This document shows positions 1 to 8,917 of a stretch of 64,000 bases of DNA, piece by piece. Position numbers and translations under genes: made by a program. The notes under the pieces are model-generated. The model ran no database searches, was not told the DNA's origin, and was given only the letters and a program-made list of their open reading frames with translations. Each line of letters starts with the position of its first letter. Position 1 is the first letter of the stretch. The stretch spans positions 1 to 64,000 of the forward strand of contig NZ_JBHUPY010000020.1 of assembly GCF_042688385.1 (NCBI RefSeq), in the 5' to 3' direction. The DNA is from Herpetosiphon sp042688385 (GTDB lineage Bacteria > Chloroflexota > Chloroflexia > Chloroflexales > Herpetosiphonaceae).

Positions 1-330
1 GGCTGGCTTAAAATGGTCGATTGTTAAGATCCCCTCACCCCAACCCCTCTCCCATCCGATGGGCGAGGGGCTTTAACGCCATGGTTTTTGCGCAATTCGT
101 TGGGAAACAAGGGTCGGCTCCTCCTCGCCCGCGTTCAGTGGGAGAGGGGGCTGGCTTAAAATGGTCGATTGTTAAGATCCCCTCACCCCAACCCCTCTCC
201 CATCCGATGGGCGAGGGGCTTTAACACCATGGTTTTTGCGCAATTCGTTGGGAAACAAGGGTCGGCTCCTCCTCGCCCGCGTTCAGTGGGAGAGGGGGCT
301 GGGGGGTGAGGGGATCATTACCGATCCCCA
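1..330. repeat. Tandem GC-rich intergenic repeat, about 2.2 copies of a 148-bp unit
   Basis: The segment beginning GGCTGGCTTAAAATGG at position 1 recurs almost exactly at 149, giving a 148-bp period, and a partial third copy fades out near 320. Each unit holds a CCCTCACCCCAACCCCTCTCC block and, further on, an inverted counterpart (GGGAGAGGGGGCTGG), so each transcript could fold on itself. The two copies differ by few bases, which suggests recent duplication. The same family recurs at 47.0, 50.0, 51.7, 60.25 and 62.7-63.06 kb. Short open frames across it are artefacts. Confidence 0.9.
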
Positions 331-343
331 ACCCCAACCGTTG

Positions 344-2758
344 CTAATTCCGCAACGGCTTGTTGTTTTGCAACATAAACATGATGCGTTCCATGGTTTT
401 TGGTTCGTGGCACAGCGCCAAGAACACTTCGCGCTCCATGGCCAAGAAATGCTCTTCATCAACCCATTGCGGGCTGCTGAGGTCGCCGCCAGCGATGGCA
501 TAGGCTAGTTTGTTGCCAATAAAGGCATCGTATTCGGAAATATAACCGCCTTGTTGCATCATCCACACGCCGACGCGCATTGCGGCCAAGCCATCGCGGC
601 CAGCGGCATAGAGCTTTTCGCGGGCTGGTGGGGTAAAGCCAGCAGCAGCCAAATCAAGCACAAATTGCTTAGCGCGACCAAGCAACTCATCGCCGTTCAT
701 AACGATTCGATCGGCTTCGGTAACAAAGCCTTGATCGCGGGCTTCGAAGGCGCTAGTGCCAACTTTGGCCATGCCGATTTGCTCGAACACTCGTTGCAGA
801 TAGGGCGTTGGGTCGCTTTCGGGAGCCAATTTGATTGCAGGAGAGATGACGCGACGCACAAATTCTTTGACCCCGCCAGCCCCAGGAATCAAGCCAACCC
901 CAACTTCGACCAAGCCCATGTAGGTTTCGGCGGCGATACACATGCGCGAGCCGTGCATCGAAACTTCAGCGCCACCACCAAGCACCCGTCCGAATGGCGC
1001 GGTCACAATTGGCTTGGGAGAGAAGCGCATGCCTTGCATCAGGTCGTGCGAGGTTTTCAGCATTTGCTCAAGCTGATCAAATTGATCGTTTTGAGCAGCC
1101 ATCATCAGCATAAAGATGTTGGCCCCGATGCAGAAATCTGAGCCTTGGTTGCCAACGACCATGCCCGTCCAACGCTCGTCTTTGAGCAATTCCAAGGCTT
1201 TGAAGCCCATTTCAGTGATTTCGCTATCCAGCGCGTTCATCTTGGAATGGAATTCAAAGCACAATACGCCATCGCCCAAATCGATTAAGCTAGCTGAATC
1301 GTTGCGGGCGACTTCTTTGCCAGCGTTGCGCAATTCATCAAGGTCAAGCTTCAAGTCGGAGCTTGGCACGGCTTCATATTCGCCAGTGACTGGGCTGTAT
1401 GCTTGTTTGGTTCCATCAACCGTTTGATAGAACGAGCTATGGCCTTTTTCAAGCAATGCAAGCACCCAATCAGCCACATGAATATCGCGTTCTTGCATCA
1501 GCTTCACGCCATCGGCGAGGCCAATTGCATCCCACATTTCAAATGGCCCCATCTCTTTGGCAAAGCCCCAGCGCAAGGCATTATCAACATCGTAGAGATG
1601 GTCGCTAATTTCTGGCACGCGGCGCGCAGCATAGGCCAATGATGGCAGCAAGGTGTCGGCAATCAACTTACCACCACGATCTTGGCTTTGATTGACCAAG
1701 AAGCGCAAGCGGGCAGCCAAATTGCCTTGTTTTTTGGCTTGCTTGATGATTGGCAAATCAACTTCACGCGGGGCACGATGCTCGCCAGTTTCCCAATCGA
1801 GCACCCAAAATTCCTTGCCATTCGCACCTTTGACGGTTTTATAGAAGCCTTGGCCAGATTTTTGGCCGAGCCAGCCACGTTCCATCAAGCCTTGAACCGG
1901 AGCCGGAGCCAGCAACGCATCACGTGATTCATCATCGGGCACGAGATTGTAGAGGTTGTGGGCAACCCCAACCATCACATCGATCCCGACCAAATCGCCA
2001 AGCCGGAAGGTTCCCGATTTGGGATTGCCAATCAAGGTGCCGGTTAAGGCATCGACTTCTTCGATTGTGTAGCCGTTATCGACGATATATTTCATGGCAT
2101 ATGCGCCACCGAAGGTGCCGATGCGGTTGGCGATAAAGTTAGGCGTATCTTTGGCGATAACCACGCCTTTGCCCAAGCGTTCTTGGCCAAAGCTGCGAAT
2201 ATAGTCAATAATCGCTTGATCGGTATCAGGAGTTGGAATCACTTCGAGCAATTTGAGGTAGCGGGGTGGGTTGAAGAAGTGAGTTCCAAGGAAGTGCTTT
2301 TTGAAATCGTCCGAGCGGCCTTCAGCAATTTTGTGAATCGGAATCCCGCTGGTATTTGATGAAATAATACTGCCAGCTTTGCGAATTTCGTCGATGCGGG
2401 CCATGAGCTGCTGCTTGGGTTCGAGTTTTTCAACGATAACTTCAATTACCCAATCGGCTTCGCTGATTACGGCAAAATCATCTTCGAGATTGCCAAGTTG
2501 TACCAACTCGCCAGCTTTTTTATTCATCAGCGCGGCGGGGCTGCTCTTGACCACCCGATCCCAGCCAGTTTGCACAACCCGATTGCGCACGGCTTTGCTT
2601 TGCAACGAAAGCCCTTTGGCCTCTTCTTCGGGCGTTAAGCTGTTTGGCACAATATCCAACAACACGGTGCGAACGCCAGCATTGGCCAGATGGGCTGCGA
2701 TGCCACCACCCATAGTGCCTGAGCCAATTACTACTGCCCGTTGAATGCGGTACGTCAT
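344..2758 (-). CDS. fadN: 3-hydroxyacyl-CoA dehydrogenase / enoyl-CoA hydratase (FadN type)
   Basis: This 804-residue cytoplasmic enzyme of fatty-acid beta-oxidation should hydrate enoyl-CoA and oxidise the 3-hydroxyacyl-CoA with NAD. The N-terminus is a Rossmann NAD-binding domain (VVIGSGTMGGGIAAHLANAG, residues about 9-28). It is followed by the 3HCDH domain (THFFNPPRYLKLLEVIPT near 165) and its C-terminal part, and then by a crotonase domain in the last third (CIGANIF, FGRVLGGGAE, GLIPGAGG). This order, dehydrogenase first, is that of Bacillus FadN/YusL; E. coli FadB has the hydratase first. The ATG is preceded by AAAGGTGG at good spacing. A MarR regulator lies just upstream on the same strand and probably controls it. 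Confidence 0.9.
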   Translation of the reverse strand: MTYRIQRAVVIGSGTMGGGIAAHLANAGVRTVLLDIVPNSLTPEEEAKGLSLQSKAVRNRVVQTGWDRVVKSSPAALMNKKAGELVQLGNLEDDFAVISEADWVIEVIVEKLEPKQQLMARIDEIRKAGSIISSNTSGIPIHKIAEGRSDDFKKHFLGTHFFNPPRYLKLLEVIPTPDTDQAIIDYIRSFGQERLGKGVVIAKDTPNFIANRIGTFGGAYAMKYIVDNGYTIEEVDALTGTLIGNPKSGTFRLGDLVGIDVMVGVAHNLYNLVPDDESRDALLAPAPVQGLMERGWLGQKSGQGFYKTVKGANGKEFWVLDWETGEHRAPREVDLPIIKQAKKQGNLAARLRFLVNQSQDRGGKLIADTLLPSLAYAARRVPEISDHLYDVDNALRWGFAKEMGPFEMWDAIGLADGVKLMQERDIHVADWVLALLEKGHSSFYQTVDGTKQAYSPVTGEYEAVPSSDLKLDLDELRNAGKEVARNDSASLIDLGDGVLCFEFHSKMNALDSEITEMGFKALELLKDERWTGMVVGNQGSDFCIGANIFMLMMAAQNDQFDQLEQMLKTSHDLMQGMRFSPKPIVTAPFGRVLGGGAEVSMHGSRMCIAAETYMGLVEVGVGLIPGAGGVKEFVRRVISPAIKLAPESDPTPYLQRVFEQIGMAKVGTSAFEARDQGFVTEADRIVMNGDELLGRAKQFVLDLAAAGFTPPAREKLYAAGRDGLAAMRVGVWMMQQGGYISEYDAFIGNKLAYAIAGGDLSSPQWVDEEHFLAMEREVFLALCHEPKTMERIMFMLQNNKPLRN

Positions 2759-2861
2759 TGAACCACCTTTCTTTCTGGTTGGAAGCGATTTAATAAACGA
2801 TCAACTGTAATCAGCGAGGTTTTGCAGCTCTTTGGGGCTGATTCCAGGGTTGGAAAAACAA

Positions 2862-3281
2862 TTAAAGTTCGATTCGGGCAACCTTACGCAATCCATCGGT
2901 CAACAAATCGACCAACGGATCGCCCAATTGCTGGCGCATAGCGTTTTCGACCGCATCGCCACGTTGGCGAGCATCGGGCAAACGCTCCAAACCACTGCTG
3001 GTTAATTGGATGCGAGTTGTGCGCCGATCGTTGGGGTCGGGCATGCGTTCGAGCCAGCCATCGCGCTCAAGGCGGTCGATGATTGGCGTTAGGGTTGAAT
3101 TATCGAGATAAGTGCGGCTGGAAAGTTCGCCCATGGTTGGAGCTTCATCGGGCTTCATGGCTACGAGAACGAAGTATTGGGCGGTGGTCAGCCCCAAGGG
3201 AGCCAACACCCGATTGTAGTGGCTGATCAATTGGCGGGCTACGCGCCCAACTTGAAAACACAAATGATAGTGCGCTTCCAC
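2862..3281 (-). CDS. MarR family transcriptional regulator
   Basis: The 139-residue protein has the MarR winged-helix layout. An N-terminal dimerisation helix (YHLCFQVGRVARQLISHYNRVLA) is followed by a recognition region (TMGELSSRTYLDNSTLTPIIDRLERDGWLER) and the typical wing DPNDRRTTRIQLTSSG. MarR proteins are dimeric repressors released by small ligands. It starts with GTG, preceded by AAGGA about 10 bases upstream. It lies 100 bp upstream of fadN on the same strand, so control of beta-oxidation in response to acyl-CoA or a related ligand is a reasonable inference. A palindrome inside its own promoter (3468-3478) suggests autoregulation. Confidence 0.9.
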   Translation of the reverse strand: MEAHYHLCFQVGRVARQLISHYNRVLAPLGLTTAQYFVLVAMKPDEAPTMGELSSRTYLDNSTLTPIIDRLERDGWLERMPDPNDRRTTRIQLTSSGLERLPDARQRGDAVENAMRQQLGDPLVDLLTDGLRKVARIEL

Positions 3282-3324
3282 AATGCTACGTCCTTGTAAG
3301 CTTGATGAAGAACAGCGAATCGAT

Positions 3325-3437
3325 TAATTTTTAACGACGAAGGACACGAAGCGCACGAATGAGTTCTCAAATCATTATTTGTGCATTGCCCCTAATGTTT
3401 ATTCCTGACTCCTAGCCCCTGACATCTGATCCCTTGT
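3325..3437. repeat. Degenerate short-word repeats between marR and jetA
   Basis: The gap between the divergent marR and jetA genes contains an ACGAAGGACACGAAGCGCACGAA run (degenerate 9-base units) and a stretch of CTGACTCCTAGCCCCTGACATCTGATCCC words. Similar ACGAAG runs occur at 46921-46953 and 60154-60225. No gene is seen here. The promoters of both flanking genes lie to the right, at 3463-3549. Confidence 0.6.
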
Positions 3438-3462
3438 GGGCAAATAGTCCGTACACAAACTA

Positions 3463-3491
3463 ACTATACGCAGTGCGTTATGCTTTGTCAA
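3463..3491 (-). promoter_or_regulatory. Promoter of marR-fadN with palindromic operator in the spacer
   Basis: On the minus strand a perfect -35 box TTGACA (3486-3491) and a -10 box TATAGT (3463-3468) are separated by exactly 17 bases. The spacer is occupied by the palindrome ACGCAGTGCGT (3468-3478, plus-strand reading). A repressor bound there would block RNA polymerase, and the adjacent MarR protein is the obvious candidate. The predicted start leaves a leader of about 175 bases before the marR GTG. Confidence 0.75.
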
Positions 3492-3520
3492 GATTGAGAA
3501 TTTTGCTACGAAGTGGCTGC

Positions 3521-3549
3521 TTGCGAGAGTGGGGAAAGCTTGTTATGAT
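3521..3549 (+). promoter_or_regulatory. Candidate promoter of the jetABCD operon
   Basis: TTGCGA (3521-3526) and TATGAT (3544-3549) are separated by 17 bases, a good sigma-70-type pair about 50 bases upstream of jetA. It lies only 30 bp from the divergent marR promoter, so MarR binding could also affect it. Confidence 0.6.
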
Positions 3550-3597
3550 TAGTTAATCCTCACTTGGTCATGGATTCACCATGCATCCGCCAAAGAA

Positions 3598-5010
3598 ATG
3601 CGTGCTACCATGAGTTTGTTCGAGACCATTCCTGCCAATCTTTTTCGCCCACTCGCTAGCCCTGGGGCTGCAATTTATACCCAAGTGTTGCTAGCGCTGT
3701 TTGCCGCCACCAAACAACAATCGCAACCGCTTAGCCGTGAACGAGCATTAAGCCTCGTCGAACAACAATTAGAGCAACCGAACGCTGAAGTGCTGACTAG
3801 CGATGCCCACGAAGAAGAATCGGAGCTTGAGCAAAATAATCATGCTTCGGCGATTTTGCGCTCGCTGCGGGCTTGGGGTTGGCTGCGCTTCGAGCAACAA
3901 AGCGATTATTCCTCGGCGATTATTTTGCCCGATTATGCCTTTCGGCTGTTGCAACTCTTTGAAGACCTTGCAACCAAACAGCGCCAACATTTGCGTGGCA
4001 TGATTTGTGGCATTCACGATGTGCTCGAAAAAGCCTGCACTGGCGATGCGCCGCACGATCGGCTTTCGAATGCCTATGACCAAACGCTTTTTCTGACTCA
4101 AGCGCTCAAAGAATTGCAACACAATATTGGTTTGCACATTCAAACTGTGCTCAAAACCCTCAAAACCAAAGATGTGCTTGAACATGTGTTTGGCAGCTAT
4201 CGCAAAGATATTGTCGATCAAGCCTATCATCAGTTGCGCACCTCCGACCACCTTTCGCGCTATCGGCCTGCAATTTTACAATTTTTGCACAAAATCGAGC
4301 GCACGAATCTCATCGATCTATCGGCGCAGCATTTGGTTAGTCGCGGCGAGGCTGCTAGTTTTGAACTAGCCTACAATCGATTAAGCGAGCAAATTGAAAC
4401 AATTCGTAGTCATTTTGAGCAACTTGATCAATTAATTAGGGTAATTGATCTTCGTCATAGCCAATTTGTTGATTCGGCAGTGCGCAATATCGAATTATTT
4501 CTCAGTGCTAGCACCAGCACCAGCGGCCAACTCCACAGTATTTTGAGCCAGATCTTACCTAATCCTGAAGCCTATGCCCAAGCCAGCCCAGAAATTAGCG
4601 AACTATTGAATATTTACGAGGTTCAACTAACCGATCAGCAATCGTTAACTGCGCCAACGCGCGCGGCTGTCCCTTTTGAAAGTCAGGCTGATAGCTATAT
4701 ACCAATTAGCGAGGCAGACATTGAACAAGCACAGGCCGCTACCTTGCGCCAATTGCGCCGTTCGATCAGCCGCGATCGAGTGCGCCGTTATGCCTTACAA
4801 CTGTTGGGCGATGCCGAGCAACGGCGTGGCTCAGAGATTGAGCTTGAAAGTATTGACGATTTATCATTAATTATCTATTTGCGCTCATATGGTGATGGCT
4901 CGCTGGGCTATAAAATTGAGCCAATTGATGATGGTGTGTGGGTTGAGCACGATGGCGTGGGCTTTCGCGATTTTTTGGTGCGGCGGGTTTCAACGGAGCA
5001 ACCAGCATGA
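3598..5010 (+). CDS. jetA: Wadjet defence system protein JetA (kleisin-like subunit)
   Basis: This 470-residue protein is the first gene of a four-gene Wadjet operon. Wadjet complexes are SMC-type machines that recognise and cut circular plasmid DNA, with JetA as the MksF/kleisin-like bridge between the ATPase heads. The start SLFETIPANLFRPLASPGAA resembles JetA proteins, and the rest is mostly helical with an acidic C-terminal region (IELESIDDLSLIIYL). The assignment rests mainly on position before unmistakable jetB, jetC and jetD. Neither possible ATG (3598 or 3610) has a strong ribosome site; family resemblance slightly favours 3610. The stop overlaps the jetB start (ATGA). Confidence 0.85.
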   Translation: MRATMSLFETIPANLFRPLASPGAAIYTQVLLALFAATKQQSQPLSRERALSLVEQQLEQPNAEVLTSDAHEEESELEQNNHASAILRSLRAWGWLRFEQQSDYSSAIILPDYAFRLLQLFEDLATKQRQHLRGMICGIHDVLEKACTGDAPHDRLSNAYDQTLFLTQALKELQHNIGLHIQTVLKTLKTKDVLEHVFGSYRKDIVDQAYHQLRTSDHLSRYRPAILQFLHKIERTNLIDLSAQHLVSRGEAASFELAYNRLSEQIETIRSHFEQLDQLIRVIDLRHSQFVDSAVRNIELFLSASTSTSGQLHSILSQILPNPEAYAQASPEISELLNIYEVQLTDQQSLTAPTRAAVPFESQADSYIPISEADIEQAQAATLRQLRRSISRDRVRRYALQLLGDAEQRRGSEIELESIDDLSLIIYLRSYGDGSLGYKIEPIDDGVWVEHDGVGFRDFLVRRVSTEQPA

Positions 5011-5639
5011 GTTTAGTTAATTTTGCTGAAGAATATAGCCAACTTTCATCAACCGAACAGCAATTATTTGCCGATAGTGTGCGGCGTTTGCTCAGCGATG
5101 GTCTGATTTGGCGTGAAGATGAGCAGGATCGGCGGATTTTTGCTTGGTTAGTGCGCCGCATCGATTTGGTGCGTGATTATTTAGCGGTCGCAGGCTGGGA
5201 ACTGCATTACGCTGAAAATTTACATATTTTTCATGTCTTTCATCGTGATGGCAGCCATCGCCGCCGCTTTGATAAAGAGGAAACCCTCTGGTTGCTCTTA
5301 TTGCGCTTGATCTACGCTGAACAATATGAATCCCTTAATCCGAGTTTGACGCGCTATCCTACTACGACGGTAAGTGATCTCTATACCCGTTATAGTGAGT
5401 TTTTCCCCAATCGAGCTATTCGTAAAAAAGGCGTTTTCGATAGCGCTTTACGTCTATTCAATGGACTTAAATTAATTCGTGCCCCGCAAAGTACGGTGCT
5501 GAGAGCCAATGATCCTGAGACAGTGATTGAATTATTGCCAGCCCTTGAGGTGATTGTTCCTGCTAGCGGCATCGCCGCTTTGGCCGAACGCCTAGCCGAA
5601 TATCAACGCCCGAGCAGTTCAGACGAGGAGCAAGCATGA
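5007..5639 (+). CDS. jetB: Wadjet defence system protein JetB (MksE-like, DUF4194)
   Basis: The 210-residue protein matches the size and layout of JetB, the MksE-like winged-helix subunit that binds the JetA kleisin. Visible features are an N-terminal helical region with a LLSDGLIWREDEQDRRIFAWLVRR segment and a central RRFDKEETLWLLLLRLIY helix typical of this family. A C-terminal winged-helix-like part (FDSALRLFNGLKLIRAP) follows. It overlaps jetA by four bases (ATGA) and jetC by four bases (ATGA), so the subunits are probably made by coupled translation. No enzymatic motif is expected or seen. Confidence 0.87.
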   Translation: MSLVNFAEEYSQLSSTEQQLFADSVRRLLSDGLIWREDEQDRRIFAWLVRRIDLVRDYLAVAGWELHYAENLHIFHVFHRDGSHRRRFDKEETLWLLLLRLIYAEQYESLNPSLTRYPTTTVSDLYTRYSEFFPNRAIRKKGVFDSALRLFNGLKLIRAPQSTVLRANDPETVIELLPALEVIVPASGIAALAERLAEYQRPSSSDEEQA

Positions 5640-8600
5640 TTAAGCTGAGTCGAATTTTTTTGTATCATTGGCATCGCTTCGATCGGCATGTCTTAGATGT
5701 GCAGGATAGTTTGTATTTGGCTGGCCATAATGGCTCTGGAAAATCATCAATCCTTGATGCGTTGCAACTTGTGCTCGTGGCCGATTTGGGGCGAGTACGG
5801 TTTAACAGCGCCGCCCAAGATCGCTCGCAGCGTTCGCTCGATAGCTATGTGCGCGGCAAAATTGGCGAGCAACATTGGCTGCGGCCTGGCAATACGATTG
5901 GCTATGTGGTGCTAGAGTGGACTGACGATCTGAAGCATCAAGCCTTTATCAGCGGGGTTTGTATCGAAGCCCGGCCCATCAACCAGAGTCTTGAAAGAAC
6001 TTTTTTTATTGCTGATGGTCAGCTTAATCCTGACCTGTTTGTTAATCAGGGCAAAGAAACTACCCGCAGCGAACTTAAGAAATTGGCCCGCAATCGATCA
6101 AGTTTTACTTGTTTCGAGCAAATCGGCGAATATCAGGCGGAGCTGCTGAATCGACTTGGGGGCCTCAATCAGCGCTTTTTCGATTTATTTCTGCGCGCCC
6201 TGACCTTCCAGCCAATTCGTAATATTCGTGAGTTTGTTGAACAATGGTTGTTGGAGCCGAATTCGCTTGATGTGAATACCTTGCAAAATGTTGTTGAACG
6301 ACTTCGCGATTTGGAACGTAAAGCCAAACAAGTCGAAGATCAATTAAAAAGCCTCAATGCAATTATCAAAACCCAAGATGAAGCGAAACGATTTCGTGAT
6401 TTGCAAGGGAAATTTGAAATTCTAGCGGCGCATTACAACGTTGCGGCAATTCAACAACAGATTAATCAACACCAACAACGATTAATCGATACCCGCCGTG
6501 ATTACGAATTGAATCAGACTGATTTAGAACAACAACTTGGTTTGCAACAAAATGCCCAAGCTGCCTTAGTTGAGGCTCAAGTTCAATTAAGTCAATCGGA
6601 TGTTATACGGCGTAAACAACAACTTGCCAACGAAATTCAGCAATTGCAGCAACAAATTCAAAAAATTAACCAACGCTGGCGGCAGCTCCAAGCAAAATTG
6701 ACCCAAATTGCTCAATTATTGAATACCTTACCAGCAATTGCTGAGCAAGATTTAGTTAATCTATTGCAGCAGCCTGAGCATATTCCCCAAGCGCAGCAAA
6801 TTGTTCCTTTACTCCAGCAACAAAACGTGGCTACCGGATCTGCTTTAAAACTGCAAATCCAAGCGCTGACGAGAACTGATGATACGATTGCGCGCTTAGT
6901 TGAACAAGAAAGCAGCTTAAAAAAGGAAATTGCGAGCCTTGAACAATCAAATCGCCAAAATCATTATCCACAAAATGTGGAAAATGTGCGTAACTACTTA
7001 AAACAAGAATTAAAGATTGAACTGTTTTTGCTTTGTGAGCTTTTAGAAATTCCTGATCAACATTGGCAAGATGCTGTTGAAGCAATGCTTGGTCAGCGCC
7101 GATTCAATATTATTGTTGAACCTAAATATTATAGTCAAGCACTCGATTTGCTTGATCAGTTACGTGATAAACAACGCCTCTATGATGTGGGCTTGGTTGA
7201 TTTGCAGCAAGCAAGCGCCGAAACTCGCCCAGCAAGACCATTATCATTGGCAACGAAAGTTAAAGCCAAAACAGGTTTAATTGATAAATATATTGCAGCG
7301 ATTTTAGGCGATATTATCACGTGCGAACGTGTTCAAGATTTGCGCCAACATCGGCGAGCAATTACCGCTGAAGTGATGGTGTATCAAGAATGGACGGCTC
7401 GTTCAATCGATCCGCGCAAATTTCGGCCTTGGTTTATCGGCGAACGCGCACAACGCTCGCAAATCGAAAGTCGCCGCCAGCAATTAACCGAAATCCAAGC
7501 AGAGTTAGCGATATTACGTCCTGAACAACAACGTCAACGTCAATATTCTGAGCAACTTGAAAAATTACAACAAATCTTATTAGGCTTAGATTCATATTTT
7601 GCGGAAGAACTTGATGCGAGTGAATTACAACGAACGCTTGTAGAATTACAACAAGATCACGATAGCATTGATACCAGCGGCGTAGCTGCCCTTGAAGCAG
7701 AAGTTAAACGTTTGCAAATAATGTATGATGAATATTCTAAAAATATTAGCCGCTTTAATGAGCTAAATGGTGCTTTTAAAACTAAAATCAACCAACTTGA
7801 ACAACAAATTCAACAAGATAACCATCAATTATTGAATGCTCAAAGCCTGTTTGATCATACGCAGCAGCAGTATCCCAACCAAATTGAGGATGCAAGCGCC
7901 GATTTTCAGCGTGAAAATACTGAAGCTGCGCAATTTAGCCGTTTGCAAGAAACCGCTGAGCAACAGAGTCGCGGCTATCATACGCGCTTCAATAATCGCC
8001 AAGAAGCTTTGCGTGAACAAGTTCTACTCTATAATCGCGATTTTGGGGCGCGTGAGCTGGCCGTTATTGAGCAAACGAGCTTCCAAACCAGAAAAGCTGA
8101 ATTAGAAGCTACAGATTTGCCCAATTTCGGGCAGAAAATTGCTGAAGCAAAACACGAAACTGAAACAGAGCTACGTGAACATGTTTTACACAAGTTACGC
8201 GAAAATATTGGCCGCGCTAAAGCTGAACTTGATCGGATTAACGATGCTTTACAAGGCTTAGATTTTAATGGCCAGCGTTATCATTTTCGCTATGAAGTTG
8301 CCGATTCACTCCGTGATTTTTATCAACTAATCGAGCAATCAGCCAATGTGACCAGTGAAATTATTCAAGATAGTGACTTTTATCAACAACATAAGGCGAC
8401 CTTTGATCGCTTTTTCCAATTGTTGATTCAGCCTGGATTAACCGACCAAGAAAAGCTTGAACAAGCTCAAATTACCGATTATCGACGCTATTTAAGCTAC
8501 GATATTGATGTAATTGATCGTGATGGTACACGCTCTCGTTTGAGCAAGATTATGGGTCAAACTTCAGGTGGCGAAACTCAAACGCCATTTTATGTGACGA

Positions 8601-8917
8601 TTGCAGCATCGTTTGTGCAACTGTATAAAATTAGCGAACGCAGCAAACGCTCAACCATCAGAATTGTGGCCTTCGACGAGGCATTTTCAAAAATGGATCA
8701 AGATCGGATTGGCTCGACCCTCGATCTCTTCCATCATTTTGGCTTGCAGATTATCACTGCTACACCGATTGAACGCTGCGAATATCTGGTGCCAAAAATG
8801 TGCACAACCTTGGTTTTAACGAGCTTGAAAGATCAGCAACAGCGAGTTTTGGTTGAGCCATATCGTAATTATGCAGCACGTCTAGAGGCGCTGAATGCTG
8901 AATCTGAACAAAACTAG
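5636..8917 (+). CDS. jetC: Wadjet defence system SMC-like ATPase JetC (MksB-like)
   Basis: This 1093-residue protein is the motor of the Wadjet complex. The N-terminal Walker A is GHNGSGKSSILDALQL (about residues 31-46). Two long Gln-rich coiled-coil arms (about 210-450 and 620-880) flank a hinge-like globular part with ELLEIPDQHWQDAVEAMLGQ near 470-490. The C-terminus has an ABC signature in SGGETQTPFY and a Walker B IRIVAFDEAFSKMD followed by a D-loop. This is the head-coil-hinge-coil-head plan of SMC proteins; known Wadjet complexes extrude DNA loops to sense circle size. All ATPase motifs are intact. It overlaps jetB by four bases and jetD by 23. Confidence 0.95.
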   Translation: MIKLSRIFLYHWHRFDRHVLDVQDSLYLAGHNGSGKSSILDALQLVLVADLGRVRFNSAAQDRSQRSLDSYVRGKIGEQHWLRPGNTIGYVVLEWTDDLKHQAFISGVCIEARPINQSLERTFFIADGQLNPDLFVNQGKETTRSELKKLARNRSSFTCFEQIGEYQAELLNRLGGLNQRFFDLFLRALTFQPIRNIREFVEQWLLEPNSLDVNTLQNVVERLRDLERKAKQVEDQLKSLNAIIKTQDEAKRFRDLQGKFEILAAHYNVAAIQQQINQHQQRLIDTRRDYELNQTDLEQQLGLQQNAQAALVEAQVQLSQSDVIRRKQQLANEIQQLQQQIQKINQRWRQLQAKLTQIAQLLNTLPAIAEQDLVNLLQQPEHIPQAQQIVPLLQQQNVATGSALKLQIQALTRTDDTIARLVEQESSLKKEIASLEQSNRQNHYPQNVENVRNYLKQELKIELFLLCELLEIPDQHWQDAVEAMLGQRRFNIIVEPKYYSQALDLLDQLRDKQRLYDVGLVDLQQASAETRPARPLSLATKVKAKTGLIDKYIAAILGDIITCERVQDLRQHRRAITAEVMVYQEWTARSIDPRKFRPWFIGERAQRSQIESRRQQLTEIQAELAILRPEQQRQRQYSEQLEKLQQILLGLDSYFAEELDASELQRTLVELQQDHDSIDTSGVAALEAEVKRLQIMYDEYSKNISRFNELNGAFKTKINQLEQQIQQDNHQLLNAQSLFDHTQQQYPNQIEDASADFQRENTEAAQFSRLQETAEQQSRGYHTRFNNRQEALREQVLLYNRDFGARELAVIEQTSFQTRKAELEATDLPNFGQKIAEAKHETETELREHVLHKLRENIGRAKAELDRINDALQGLDFNGQRYHFRYEVADSLRDFYQLIEQSANVTSEIIQDSDFYQQHKATFDRFFQLLIQPGLTDQEKLEQAQITDYRRYLSYDIDVIDRDGTRSRLSKIMGQTSGGETQTPFYVTIAASFVQLYKISERSKRSTIRIVAFDEAFSKMDQDRIGSTLDLFHHFGLQIITATPIERCEYLVPKMCTTLVLTSLKDQQQRVLVEPYRNYAARLEALNAESEQN

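Noticed and set aside
21..508. Open frames running through the GC-rich repeat at the window start
   Set aside because: They are translations of the repeat (PSPQPLSHPMGEG-type peptides) found in many intergenic regions, without ribosome sites.
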